Below, in pieces: positions 1 to 8,101 of a stretch of 64,000 bases of DNA (position 1 is its first letter; each line of letters starts with the position of its first letter). A model generated the notes under the pieces. It did not search any database, was not told the DNA's origin, and saw only the letters and a list, made by a program, of their open reading frames with translations. Source of the stretch: Lachnospiraceae bacterium UBA3310. Lineage in GTDB: Bacteria; Bacillota; Clostridia; Lachnospirales; Lachnospiraceae. The stretch is taken from positions 1 through 64,000 of the forward strand of contig DESQ01000048.1 of NCBI GenBank assembly GCA_002361355.1, given 5' to 3'. Both the position numbers and the translations under genes were made by a program.

Positions 1-15
1 ACAACTTAATATTTG

Positions 16-195
16 TTATACTAGAAACCAGGTATTGGCTCCTGCGCCACAACCAAAATCCAGTATTTTAATATTCTTTCTTACACAATTATAGAAATTC
101 CTCGCAACAAATCTGACAACCTGTTCTGACGGATATTTTCCCCATACCTGATTTGCATGTATATTCTCCCACAATTTTAAATTATCTTCCACCAA
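16..195 (-). pseudogene. Truncated SAM-dependent methyltransferase, N-terminal fragment
   Basis: A reading frame of about 59 codons starts at TTG 195 (or GTG 192) behind an AGGAGA ribosome site at 201-206. It ends at a TAA at 16-18. The end of the peptide is a methyltransferase motif I (LDFGCGAGANTW, roughly residues 45-56), where SAM would bind. The reading frame closes three codons later, so most of the Rossmann fold is missing. This could be a frameshift, a break point, or a real fragment; only 15 bases lie beyond the stop, so I cannot tell which. It is the most downstream gene of the run and follows the gene ending at 280. Confidence 0.55.
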
Positions 196-279
196 TCAAT
201 TCTCCTTTGCAATTATATGTACTATAGAACAAATAAAGTAACACGCTAATTTGGGGGCAACAATTTTAACATATATGAT

Positions 280-1233
280 TCAAAGTATATCAAGTATAAA
301 ATGTTTTACTTTTGATTTTACACTTCTAATATATGGTATCCAAAAAGCGATTTTAAGGTGTTTTCTAAAATAACGCATATACATTTTGCTACCTCCCCCA
401 AAGTGAATTGCCCACGCTCTTACTGGTCCATATTGTATAGAATCAAAATAGGGCAAACCATTTCGAATCAGGATACGTTTTCCAGACTTATATTTATCCA
501 TATAATACTCATTCTCCAAATAATTTTCCGATATTTCGAAACTGCAATCTACAACACCGCTGGCGTTATACTTAATCCAATTCCAAATAGATTCAGAATT
601 TTGCTCATACCACCAAAACAAAAGATTCATTTCGCACACCCCGCCAGGTTGCTGATTTCTTTGATGATATTCCCATTTTTCCTCCAATCTATAATGCTGA
701 TTTTTATATATATCAATACAAAACAGGAGAAAATCGTGCAATGCCTCCTGCTTCCAATACGAGCACCCTGCATTGGCTGCCATCCGCATATTTTCTTGAT
801 TCTGCGGTATACAGAATGCCGCTTCATAACCTTTAATTTCTGACAATTCAGAAAAATTGACAAACACAAGCACATCGCTATCTAGGCATATACATTCCTC
901 GATACTATTCTTAATCATAAAATCATCAAACACAAAAAAACGTTTGATTATCTGAATTGCATAGACATCACTGTAGTATGACATATTACTATAATATTTT
1001 GCAAACTCTTCCCACAACGTTGATGTAAATGCAGATACATCATACCATTCATGGCACATATGCGCGTTACTCTTGTCCCCAAAGAGAATAATTCTCTCAT
1101 TAAATTTCTCTGCCTGTTTAACGCAGTCCAACACATACGAAGAATTACCTTCATGATGTATAAATACAGGAACATCAACATCTGACATTTTATTATTCTC
1201 GCTCTTCGACTTTGTGATGATACTCGTTCCCAC
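280..1233 (-). CDS. Putative GT-A type glycosyltransferase with DSD motif
   Basis: This 317-residue protein has a DSD triad at residues 118-120, after a hydrophobic strand and before VLVF. That is the usual place of the metal and nucleotide-sugar motif in GT-A enzymes. An HFGGGSKMYMR stretch lies near the C-terminus. No signal peptide or clear membrane segment is seen. Translation appears to start at GTG 1233, one base after the stop of the preceding gene, with an AGGAGA site inside that gene's last codons. I do not recognise a specific family; a GT8-like or related sugar transferase is the best guess. It lies in the AT-rich part of the locus. Confidence 0.5.
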   Translation of the reverse strand: MGTSIITKSKSENNKMSDVDVPVFIHHEGNSSYVLDCVKQAEKFNERIILFGDKSNAHMCHEWYDVSAFTSTLWEEFAKYYSNMSYYSDVYAIQIIKRFFVFDDFMIKNSIEECICLDSDVLVFVNFSELSEIKGYEAAFCIPQNQENMRMAANAGCSYWKQEALHDFLLFCIDIYKNQHYRLEEKWEYHQRNQQPGGVCEMNLLFWWYEQNSESIWNWIKYNASGVVDCSFEISENYLENEYYMDKYKSGKRILIRNGLPYFDSIQYGPVRAWAIHFGGGSKMYMRYFRKHLKIAFWIPYIRSVKSKVKHFILDIL

Positions 1234-1234
1234 C

Positions 1235-2167
1235 TTACTTTTTTCTCCTAAAATAGCATAACATCTGCTTCATTTGATTGATTTTATTGTTATACTTCTC
1301 ATACCTGGTTTGTTGTTTTAATATTTTACCAACTCTTCTCCGTATTTTCTTTGATTCTTCAACCTCTTCCGGCCATTGGCTAATGTTACAACCCGAGCTC
1401 TCAAAATTGTTTTGTCGTCCTTTTCGCCTTTCCCGATGCGTTCCGCTCCCATCAAGTCCTATATTCATAACCTGACTTTGATTGGGTAACAGTGCTAAAC
1501 CATCATGTTTGAAAACTGTTACCCCCCAGGCAATATCCCACGTATATTTACCCATTCTATACTGTTCACTCAATAGAGTCCCCCAAACATTAACTGCACC
1601 ATCATAATTAAATTTTTTTATCTGCTTCTCGTTATAAATGATTTTATCTACATCATCAGGTACTGACCGGAATAACTGCCATCGATCAGTCCAAGTCGCC
1701 CATCCCCATGTGGATGGCATCTGTAAAAACATACATTCAGGCAGCTCATCATGTCTTGATTTCAAATAACTATATCCCGAAATAAAAAAAACTCGTTTCT
1801 CACTTTGATACTTTTCCAACGCATCATTCATATATTGTAAAAAAGTCCTTGCCACAACTAAATCATCCTCTAACATAATGGCCGAGGAATAATTTCCCAA
1901 GATTTCTGTAATTGCAGATTCTTCTGATAACTCTATGCCGTAATTTTTCTCCCTTTCTACTACATTCACTTCCTTAAAGCCATCAATGAAATGAATATAT
2001 TCTCTCACTCTTGCAACATCATCCTCATCTCCCGGTTTCGCTCCGTCTGAATAAATATACAACACACTCTGTTCTGCCATATTGCACTTACTCAGCGCTT
2101 CTAATGCTCTCTTTGTATGTTCAATCCTATTATAAACAAATAGTATTATTGGCGCACACATAATCAT
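1235..2167 (-). CDS. Glycosyltransferase, GT2/GT13-like (WGWATW type)
   Basis: A 310-residue cytosolic transferase. The N-terminus (PIILFVYNR at 6-14) and the acidic motif LEDD at 99-102 are typical of a GT-A fold that binds a nucleotide sugar through a metal ion. The WGWATW block at 154-159 is characteristic of a group of GT2/GT13-like enzymes common in polysaccharide clusters. ATG 2167 and ATG 2161 are both possible starts; the AAGGA site fits the second better by spacing. It would add one sugar to the lipid-linked repeat unit. The donor cannot be read from sequence. Confidence 0.7.
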   Translation of the reverse strand: MIMCAPIILFVYNRIEHTKRALEALSKCNMAEQSVLYIYSDGAKPGDEDDVARVREYIHFIDGFKEVNVVEREKNYGIELSEESAITEILGNYSSAIMLEDDLVVARTFLQYMNDALEKYQSEKRVFFISGYSYLKSRHDELPECMFLQMPSTWGWATWTDRWQLFRSVPDDVDKIIYNEKQIKKFNYDGAVNVWGTLLSEQYRMGKYTWDIAWGVTVFKHDGLALLPNQSQVMNIGLDGSGTHRERRKGRQNNFESSGCNISQWPEEVEESKKIRRRVGKILKQQTRYEKYNNKINQMKQMLCYFRRKK

Positions 2168-2211
2168 CTATCCTTTATCAAATTTTTTGAAAACATGTCA
2201 TTTTAAGTAAA

Positions 2212-3282
2212 TTAGCATAATTCTTTCAATCTTCTCTCCATACTTTCCATAGAATCAAACTGCCCCATATCGAGCCATGCATTCTCACTAATAGGATATA
2301 TACCTACATTTAATCCATTCCTATGCATCCGATCAATAATATCTGGCATTCCTATCTTTTCACCTTGTTTGATATATCCAAAAACATCCGGTTCCAAAAT
2401 ATAATATCCCGTATTGGTGAAAAAAGATAACTGTGGTTTTTCCTCAAAAGAACTGATTTCTCCTCCTTCAGTAAAATTTACGATTCCATATGGGATTACA
2501 AAATTCTTTAATGAACATACCATTGTTACCTTATTCATTTGTTCTTTGTGATGCTTTATTATTTTTCTCACATCATCTAATATTAAAACATCACAATTTG
2601 TTAATACAAAAGTTCCACTTATGCAATCCCGTAAAAGATAAAGACCTCCTCCGGTTCCGAGTGGCGTCTCCTCATCCCAAAAATGTATATTGTAACCATG
2701 ATCCATGTCATTAAAATATGCTTTAATCATATTTCGTTTATAATTGACAACCATATGGAATTCTTCACACCCAATTTCTTGAAAAGACTGTATAATCCTC
2801 TCGGAAATCGGAATATCTGATACCGGAATCAGCGGTTTAGGAAGAATTTTCGTATAAGGATACAATCTTGTACCTAATCCTCCAGCCATAATGACTACCG
2901 GAACATTCAATTTTTCAGTGACCTCTTTCGGTTTATCTTCCCCTATAATATAAACTTTTTGGATTTTCTTTTCTTCATCTAATACCGGTAAAGCAGAAAT
3001 CTCTTTTTCGTACATCAATTTTCTTGCTACATCTTCGTCATCATGCTCCAAGAATAACGGATGAAAGTTAGCAATACATGAAACCATTGTTTCAAGTGAT
3101 GCTCCTGCTAAAATTGCTCTTCTAACATCTCCATCGGTAATTGTTGCAACAAAACTTTTTTCATTATTTATTAATAATAATACCTTCACAGCGGCCTTAT
3201 CCAACTGTTCCAGTGCATATTTCAAATTACTATCTTCAAATATAATATTTGATGTAGAATCTTCAAGAGTTCTCATATTCAT
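2212..3282 (-). CDS. CBS-domain sugar-phosphate nucleotidyltransferase (PtmE-like)
   Basis: A tandem CBS pair (about residues 10-115) precedes a nucleotidyltransferase domain that opens with VVIMAGGLGTRLYP and KILPKPL, the NTP-binding and sugar-1-phosphate motifs. This order matches PtmE-type enzymes, which make GDP-glucosamine for legionaminic acid in Campylobacter; related enzymes make other NDP-sugars. The start at ATG 3282 is chosen because GGGAG lies eight bases upstream; a GTG at 3297 is also in frame. A LegB-like dehydratase lies one gene upstream, which supports the nonulosonate reading. The nucleotide and sugar specificity is inferred. Confidence 0.72.
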   Translation of the reverse strand: MNMRTLEDSTSNIIFEDSNLKYALEQLDKAAVKVLLLINNEKSFVATITDGDVRRAILAGASLETMVSCIANFHPLFLEHDDEDVARKLMYEKEISALPVLDEEKKIQKVYIIGEDKPKEVTEKLNVPVVIMAGGLGTRLYPYTKILPKPLIPVSDIPISERIIQSFQEIGCEEFHMVVNYKRNMIKAYFNDMDHGYNIHFWDEETPLGTGGGLYLLRDCISGTFVLTNCDVLILDDVRKIIKHHKEQMNKVTMVCSLKNFVIPYGIVNFTEGGEISSFEEKPQLSFFTNTGYYILEPDVFGYIKQGEKIGMPDIIDRMHRNGLNVGIYPISENAWLDMGQFDSMESMERRLKELC

Positions 3283-3358
3283 ATTGCTTTCTCCCACAAA
3301 ATTATAATAATCAGTATATCTAAATTTTCAACATACACATGTAATAATTTATTTAATA

Positions 3359-4351
3359 CTATTCTTGAGCTAACTTAATTAAATAAAATATTTTTTTATT
3401 TATCAATTCATTTATTGGGGTTTCTATCCAATAAAAAATAATGCCTACTCCAACACACATTACCAAATTAATAACCAATGCCCAATAAATATTCCAACAA
3501 TCTATCCTTTCATACGCCAAATAATACCAGACCATTTGAACAAGAAAAATATGATATGATGCTTTTCCTATTATTTCTATCAATTTAAATCTAATATTTT
3601 TTAATTTTTCAATACTAAACATTGATAATGGAATAATATAAAAACAAGCAATAAAGGAAGTGCATGTCCAATATGTAATTATCGGAAAAGTATATTGCAA
3701 ATAGGAACAACAATAAATAAAGAATACTCCTATAATTGTCACTGTAATAGATGCTCTTTTTGTCACTATAAAATTATCATTAGCCACATAGCATCCTACT
3801 GCTATAAGCAACAGGTAACGAAATAATAACAGTCGATAAGTTTCAGCACTCATCAAATAAGCCCACTTCAGCAGCTCAAACAATGCATTAATGCATCCCC
3901 ATATTACAACACCTTTAACTTGATATTTCCTTATAACAAAATAAATGAGGGGATAAACAAATATGAACTGCATCATTAAAGGATAATAGTAACTTCCCGG
4001 TCCCAGTCCACCTGCAAGAAAAGCTTGTCCAAGGTTCAAAGTACCATCTAATGGAAAAGAAAGCCTATCGTTAAATACTAACCACAATATCTCAACAGCA
4101 TATGCAATAACAAACGGAATCGTATATCTTATCATTTTACTAATAACATTTTTTAGTAAATAAGCCTCCCCCCATCTGGTTAATTCCATTTTTTTGTATG
4201 ATAATGCATACACATATCCTGAAATAATCATAAAAACTGGAACTGCCATATCAATCCAAAACGGAAACAAATATTTTAAACGCATTTTATCACTCCACGG
4301 CAGATGAGATACAATGACAAATATGATACAAATCCCCTTCAAAGTATCCAC
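3359..4351 (-). CDS. Acyltransferase 3 family membrane protein, phase-variable, off as assembled
   Basis: The protein has about ten hydrophobic segments and an N-terminal DTLKGICIIFVIVSH block with the conserved histidine of the acyltransferase 3 family. Members O-acetylate surface sugars at the membrane. In the sequence given, the only in-frame canonical start is GTG 4351, with no ribosome site. A good start (ATG 4421 behind AGAGGTG) lies upstream, and a run of six GCAA units separates it from the body of the gene. With six units ATG 4421 reads into a TAA after about 20 codons. With five or eight units it joins the acyltransferase frame without a stop. Confidence 0.85.
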   Translation of the reverse strand: MDTLKGICIIFVIVSHLPWSDKMRLKYLFPFWIDMAVPVFMIISGYVYALSYKKMELTRWGEAYLLKNVISKMIRYTIPFVIAYAVEILWLVFNDRLSFPLDGTLNLGQAFLAGGLGPGSYYYPLMMQFIFVYPLIYFVIRKYQVKGVVIWGCINALFELLKWAYLMSAETYRLLLFRYLLLIAVGCYVANDNFIVTKRASITVTIIGVFFIYCCSYLQYTFPIITYWTCTSFIACFYIIPLSMFSIEKLKNIRFKLIEIIGKASYHIFLVQMVWYYLAYERIDCWNIYWALVINLVMCVGVGIIFYWIETPINELINKKIFYLIKLAQE

Positions 4352-4363
4352 GAAATGGTTATA

Positions 4364-4387
4364 TTGCTTGCTTGCTTGCTTGCTTGC
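4364..4387 (-). repeat. Tetranucleotide tract (GCAA)6, slipped-strand switch
   Basis: Six perfect tandem TTGC units on the plus strand (GCAA in coding sense), plus one extra base, lie between the ATG at 4421 and the acyltransferase body. Each gain or loss of a unit shifts the frame by one base. The ATG frame is joined at 5, 8 or 11 units. The third frame, from GTG 4429, meets a TAG before the repeat and cannot be used. This is the arrangement of contingency genes known from Haemophilus lipopolysaccharide loci. Confidence 0.9.
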
Positions 4388-4425
4388 TAATGCTACCTCC
4401 CTTTATTATACTTGTCAACATTTTT

Positions 4426-4432
4426 CACCTCT
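4426..4432 (-). promoter_or_regulatory. Ribosome binding site for the phase-variable start
   Basis: AGAGGTG lies at good spacing ahead of ATG 4421 (six bases from its GG pair). It marks ATG 4421, rather than GTG 4351, as the intended start. A second SD-like GGGAGG at 4395-4400 lies close to the repeat but has no ATG, GTG or TTG after it at usable distance. Confidence 0.65.
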
Positions 4433-4485
4433 TCAAATCATTCTAACCAATTGTAAAACTTTACTATTTCATTGATAATAGATAT

Positions 4486-5469
4486 TTATATATTGTATAT
4501 GTCTGTTTTATAATACTGCATATTTTTTTCTATCCATTGTATTGTCTGTCTTAACCCTTCTTCCAGCGAATATTGTGGCTGCCACTTTGTCAATCTCTTA
4601 ATCTTTTCATTACATCCTAAAAGCCTGTTAACCTCACTCTTTTCCGGACGCATCCGTTGCTCTTCACATAAAATTTTTGCTTGCGGATTAATCCGCCTGA
4701 TTAACTCTTCTGCCAACTGCCCTATCGAAATTTCTCGCTGTGTTGCAATATTAATTTCCTGCCCTATCGTCTTGTCAGACTCATACATAGCAATAAAACC
4801 ATTTGCTGTATCTTTCACATAATTAAAATCTCTGGTTGGAGTTAACGAGCCCAATTTGATTTCTTCGTATCCGGACAATAACTGTGTAATAATTGTCGGA
4901 ATGACAGCTCTTGCTGACTGCCTTGGTCCATATGTGTTAAATGGCCGTACAATTGTTACAGGAAGTTCAAAAGAACAATAAAATGATTCTGCCAGACGAT
5001 CTGCCCCTATCTTTGTTGCAGAATAAGGAGATTGCCCCTGATAAGGATGTTTCTCATCAATAGGAACATATTGTGCTGTTCCATATACCTCAGATGTAGA
5101 AGTCACCAACGTCCTAATGTTCCCCAGTTCACGGGCAGCCTGCAACACATTTAAAGTACCTTTAATATTAGTATCTACATATACATCTGGAGAATGATAA
5201 CTAAATGGAATGGCAATCAAAGCTGCGAGATGGAACACAGCATCTACTCCCTGCATAGCAGTCTTTACTCCATGTGGATCACGAATATCCCCTTGAAAAA
5301 TCTCCACATGATCCATAATGGAATTGTCCAAAGTATCAAGCCATCCCCATGTATTGAAAGAGTTATAAAAAACGAATGCTCTTACCTGATATCCTTTTTT
5401 CACTAATTCTTCTACAAGGTGACTTCCAATGAAGCCGTCTGCTCCGGTTACTAATATTTTTTTATTCAC
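4486..5469 (-). CDS. legB: NAD-dependent 4,6-dehydratase, LegB-like (SDR family)
   Basis: Extended SDR enzyme of 327 residues with the GxxGxxG cofactor motif at 9-15, the catalytic YxxxK at 149-153 and the SER/STS triad region at 124-127. The NSFNTWGWLD block at 36-45 is the hallmark I associate with LegB, which converts a nucleotide-linked N-acetylglucosamine to the 4-keto-6-deoxy sugar at the start of the legionaminic acid pathway. It overlaps the upstream GT52-like gene by eight bases. LegC, LegG and LegI are not in the window. Another 4-keto-6-deoxy sugar is possible. Confidence 0.78.
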   Translation of the reverse strand: MNKKILVTGADGFIGSHLVEELVKKGYQVRAFVFYNSFNTWGWLDTLDNSIMDHVEIFQGDIRDPHGVKTAMQGVDAVFHLAALIAIPFSYHSPDVYVDTNIKGTLNVLQAARELGNIRTLVTSTSEVYGTAQYVPIDEKHPYQGQSPYSATKIGADRLAESFYCSFELPVTIVRPFNTYGPRQSARAVIPTIITQLLSGYEEIKLGSLTPTRDFNYVKDTANGFIAMYESDKTIGQEINIATQREISIGQLAEELIRRINPQAKILCEEQRMRPEKSEVNRLLGCNEKIKRLTKWQPQYSLEEGLRQTIQWIEKNMQYYKTDIYNI

Positions 5470-6541
5470 TAGCTATCACTCCATCCTTCCTTTTCGATAA
5501 ATAGTCAATTAAATGTTGTTCGCCAAGGATTCTTCTTTCTCTAACATTATTCAATAAATATATCGATGTTGAGGATATAGTAATGCCTAAATCAAATTGT
5601 ATACTATCATCATACATCAATATCTCAATTGGCCAGTATTTGTCCAAGAAATAAACATTATCAGCTCTATTATAAACATTTTTATCTCCTGGATGCGGTT
5701 TTACAAAAACAGCATATTTTCTAGATAATTCTTGTATAAGTTCATTATAATATCCAATTAATTCCTTATTATCACACAAATCAGTTGCTCCATATGGTTG
5801 TGTAATCAGAAGAGCTCTTTTTCTTACTGTTTTTGCCTGACAAATATCTGCAAGCCTTTGATAAGCATCTTCATCCATAAAGCATTTGATAATCTTCTTT
5901 TTATCATTGGTTGTTAATAGTTCTCTCAATTTAATCCTACTATTTTCAATTATAGGAATCTCAATCCAATTCGGAACTGTATTTTTATCATTAACTTCAA
6001 AATCAATCACACATTTTGGCCGTTTATCGTGAAAATAAACACTTTCATGATACATAAAAATACTCTTACTCCATTTCTTATGCCAAGGTTTACCATAAAA
6101 TCCTTTTCTGTCAGTTAATGGAGCATGGGAAGACAGATCTGCCACCTTCATAAAATTTGTAGATTCTTCTATCAAATGATACTTTATATTACTATTTTGC
6201 AAATACACACCACTTAAAAAAGCATCATTAAATAAATAAATATCATCATACTGACGCAGTTCTTTAAACATGCCCTTATCAAAATGCTTCATAAAGACAT
6301 ATTTTAGGTTTCTATGTTTAAGCACTTTATCATTAAAATACTGTTCTGCTTCTCTCAACTCTTCAATGCGCCTTACTGATCCAAAAATATGCATTTTATC
6401 AATCTTTAAAGCCAACTCTTGACACTCTTGTACTGTATCACTCAATAAAATATCTGCATCCAATTTATTCACAAGACATTTTTCAAGAGAAATCAGTATA
6501 TGAAAACATGTATGACAAATAAATATATTTTTTCTTTTCAT
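5462..6541 (-). CDS. GT52-like sialyl/nonulosonyl transferase
   Basis: A protein of about 359 residues that begins with KNIFICHTCFHILI, the N-terminal pattern of GT52 (Lst-type) and related polysialyltransferase-like enzymes. It carries KPHPGD near residue 285, the histidine-proline motif shared by GT-B CMP-sugar transferases. The expected role is transfer of a CMP-activated nonulosonate to the growing glycan. The start at ATG 6541 is preferred over 6553 because GAGG lies six bases upstream. It neighbours a LegB-like dehydratase and an O-acetyltransferase, which fits a nonulosonic acid as donor. Confidence 0.68.
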   Translation of the reverse strand: MKRKNIFICHTCFHILISLEKCLVNKLDADILLSDTVQECQELALKIDKMHIFGSVRRIEELREAEQYFNDKVLKHRNLKYVFMKHFDKGMFKELRQYDDIYLFNDAFLSGVYLQNSNIKYHLIEESTNFMKVADLSSHAPLTDRKGFYGKPWHKKWSKSIFMYHESVYFHDKRPKCVIDFEVNDKNTVPNWIEIPIIENSRIKLRELLTTNDKKKIIKCFMDEDAYQRLADICQAKTVRKRALLITQPYGATDLCDNKELIGYYNELIQELSRKYAVFVKPHPGDKNVYNRADNVYFLDKYWPIEILMYDDSIQFDLGITISSTSIYLLNNVRERRILGEQHLIDYLSKRKDGVIASE

Positions 6542-6549
6542 ACCGAACC

Positions 6550-7179
6550 TCATGCGTGATTAACTGAAAGGGTATCATCTATACGTCGTATTACTCTTGC
6601 TGGATTTCCTCCCACAACTGTATATGGCGGCACATCCTTTGTTACTATACTTCCTGCTCCAACCACAGCGCCTTCTCCGATAGTTACGCCTTTCAATATT
6701 ATAACTCCAAACCCGATCCAAGCTCTCTTTTTAATCACTATTTCTTTCGTTACAACATTGCTCCAGTCCTTATTAACAATAGGCTTGCCAAAGATACGAT
6801 AATCTTTATATTCTTGAATAGTATCATTTTTTCTTTCATCCCAGTAAATGGAATGCGAATTATGGTCATATATAGTACATCCCCATGCAATAGTTACATC
6901 GTCTTCAATTATTATTCTACTTCTGGAAATAAATGTACTGCCACCTATATGAACCCTATCTCCTATTTGAACATATCCCTCTTCTGTTTCAAATATAAAT
7001 TGTCCACCAATTACTCCTTGTGAACCAATACTTAGATACTTTTTACCTTTCTTGGGCTGTCTTAAATCAGCGCCAAAACCGGATTCCAGAATACTGCCCC
7101 CATGATTATCTATATAGGGAGTAATTCTTTTCATATATTGATTTCTTCTATACTTTCTGATTACATCTAAAAGAAACAT
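6550..7179 (-). CDS. Hexapeptide-repeat O-acetyltransferase (left-handed beta-helix)
   Basis: A 209-residue protein. Isoleucine/valine-rich hexapeptide turns run from about residue 45 to 195 (for example VQIGDRVHIGG, VVGAGSIVTKDVPP). It ends with the VVGGNPARVIRRI signature of the WcaF/NodL/maltose acetyltransferase group. Such trimeric enzymes transfer acetyl from acetyl-CoA to a sugar hydroxyl or amine. It lies between an SDR epimerase and the GT52-like gene, so it probably modifies a sugar of the same repeat unit. Confidence 0.8.
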   Translation of the reverse strand: MFLLDVIRKYRRNQYMKRITPYIDNHGGSILESGFGADLRQPKKGKKYLSIGSQGVIGGQFIFETEEGYVQIGDRVHIGGSTFISRSRIIIEDDVTIAWGCTIYDHNSHSIYWDERKNDTIQEYKDYRIFGKPIVNKDWSNVVTKEIVIKKRAWIGFGVIILKGVTIGEGAVVGAGSIVTKDVPPYTVVGGNPARVIRRIDDTLSVNHA

Positions 7180-7180
7180 A

Positions 7181-8086
7181 TTACATTCCCCTAACCCATT
7201 CTAAGTATCCTTCAAGTCCCTCTTCTATGGCAGTTTTACCTACATATCCAATTTCTCTTATTCTACTAATATCCGCACACCAGTTAACTGGGTCTCCTTC
7301 TCGAATCTTTCCTGTAAATCTGACTAATTTGGGATCTATATTCATTCTTTTCGCAAAAATATTCGCGATATCCTTAATAAACACTTCTTCCCCGTTTGCT
7401 ACATTCCAAACTACATAATCGCTCTTGTCATCCAATGCTATTAACGAAATAACTTCAACTAAATCATCAATATAAATATAATCTCTACTTTCTTCCCCTG
7501 TTCCAAACAATTCCATGTAGCCGTTTTTCTTTATCTTCTGATACATATCCCAAAAGATCTGTTTCTTCAATCCAGGACCATATGCCGAGAAAATTCTTAA
7601 TATTCTTATATTAAAATTATAGTTTTTTTCATAATAAAGGCAAATCTCTTCTGCCATTTTCTTATGTAATGCATATGGTGACATAGGCTTCAACTCATCG
7701 CTCTCTCTGATTGGAAGTCTGTCGGGCTGCCCATATACTGCTGCGCTGGATAACAAAATAAATCTGCTTGTTGTTAGCCCGCTCCGGCGCATTCCTTCCA
7801 GCAATCGATATACCATCGTTGTATTAGCCTGAAAATCCTCCAGCGAATGCTCCAAGGAGAACGGAACATTTGCCAAGCCTGCACAATGAATAATAATATC
7901 CGGGTGAATATTCCCCAATGTTGCTTGTACATCTTCCTTTAAAGCATCCAAGGCATAAAAATCTGTTATGCAATCACTCTTTGCTTCTGATATATCCAAA
8001 CCTATAACAACATGACCGTCATTTTGCAATTTTTCTGCTATATGGGTTCCTATAAAGCCATTGACTCCGGTAACCAAAATTTTCAT
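7181..8086 (-). CDS. NAD-dependent epimerase/dehydratase (extended SDR)
   Basis: A 301-residue extended SDR with the nucleotide-binding GVNGFIG at 7-13, the LLSSAAVYG segment carrying the catalytic serine, and YALHK as the YxxxK pair. The DYIYIDDLVEVI block is typical of UDP-glucose 4-epimerase-like and related nucleotide-sugar enzymes. The exact reaction (4-epimerase, dehydratase or reductase) cannot be told from sequence. The next gene starts two bases past its stop, so the two are likely co-translated. Confidence 0.75.
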   Translation of the reverse strand: MKILVTGVNGFIGTHIAEKLQNDGHVVIGLDISEAKSDCITDFYALDALKEDVQATLGNIHPDIIIHCAGLANVPFSLEHSLEDFQANTTMVYRLLEGMRRSGLTTSRFILLSSAAVYGQPDRLPIRESDELKPMSPYALHKKMAEEICLYYEKNYNFNIRILRIFSAYGPGLKKQIFWDMYQKIKKNGYMELFGTGEESRDYIYIDDLVEVISLIALDDKSDYVVWNVANGEEVFIKDIANIFAKRMNIDPKLVRFTGKIREGDPVNWCADISRIREIGYVGKTAIEEGLEGYLEWVRGM

Positions 8087-8101
8087 ACACTTTTCTCCAT
8101 A

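Noticed and set aside
4388..4400. ATT as start codon after the GGGAGG site next to the GCAA tract
   Set aside because: ATT starts are very rare, and this frame also stops at the TAA after the repeat with six units. ATG 4421 in the same frame is a far better start.
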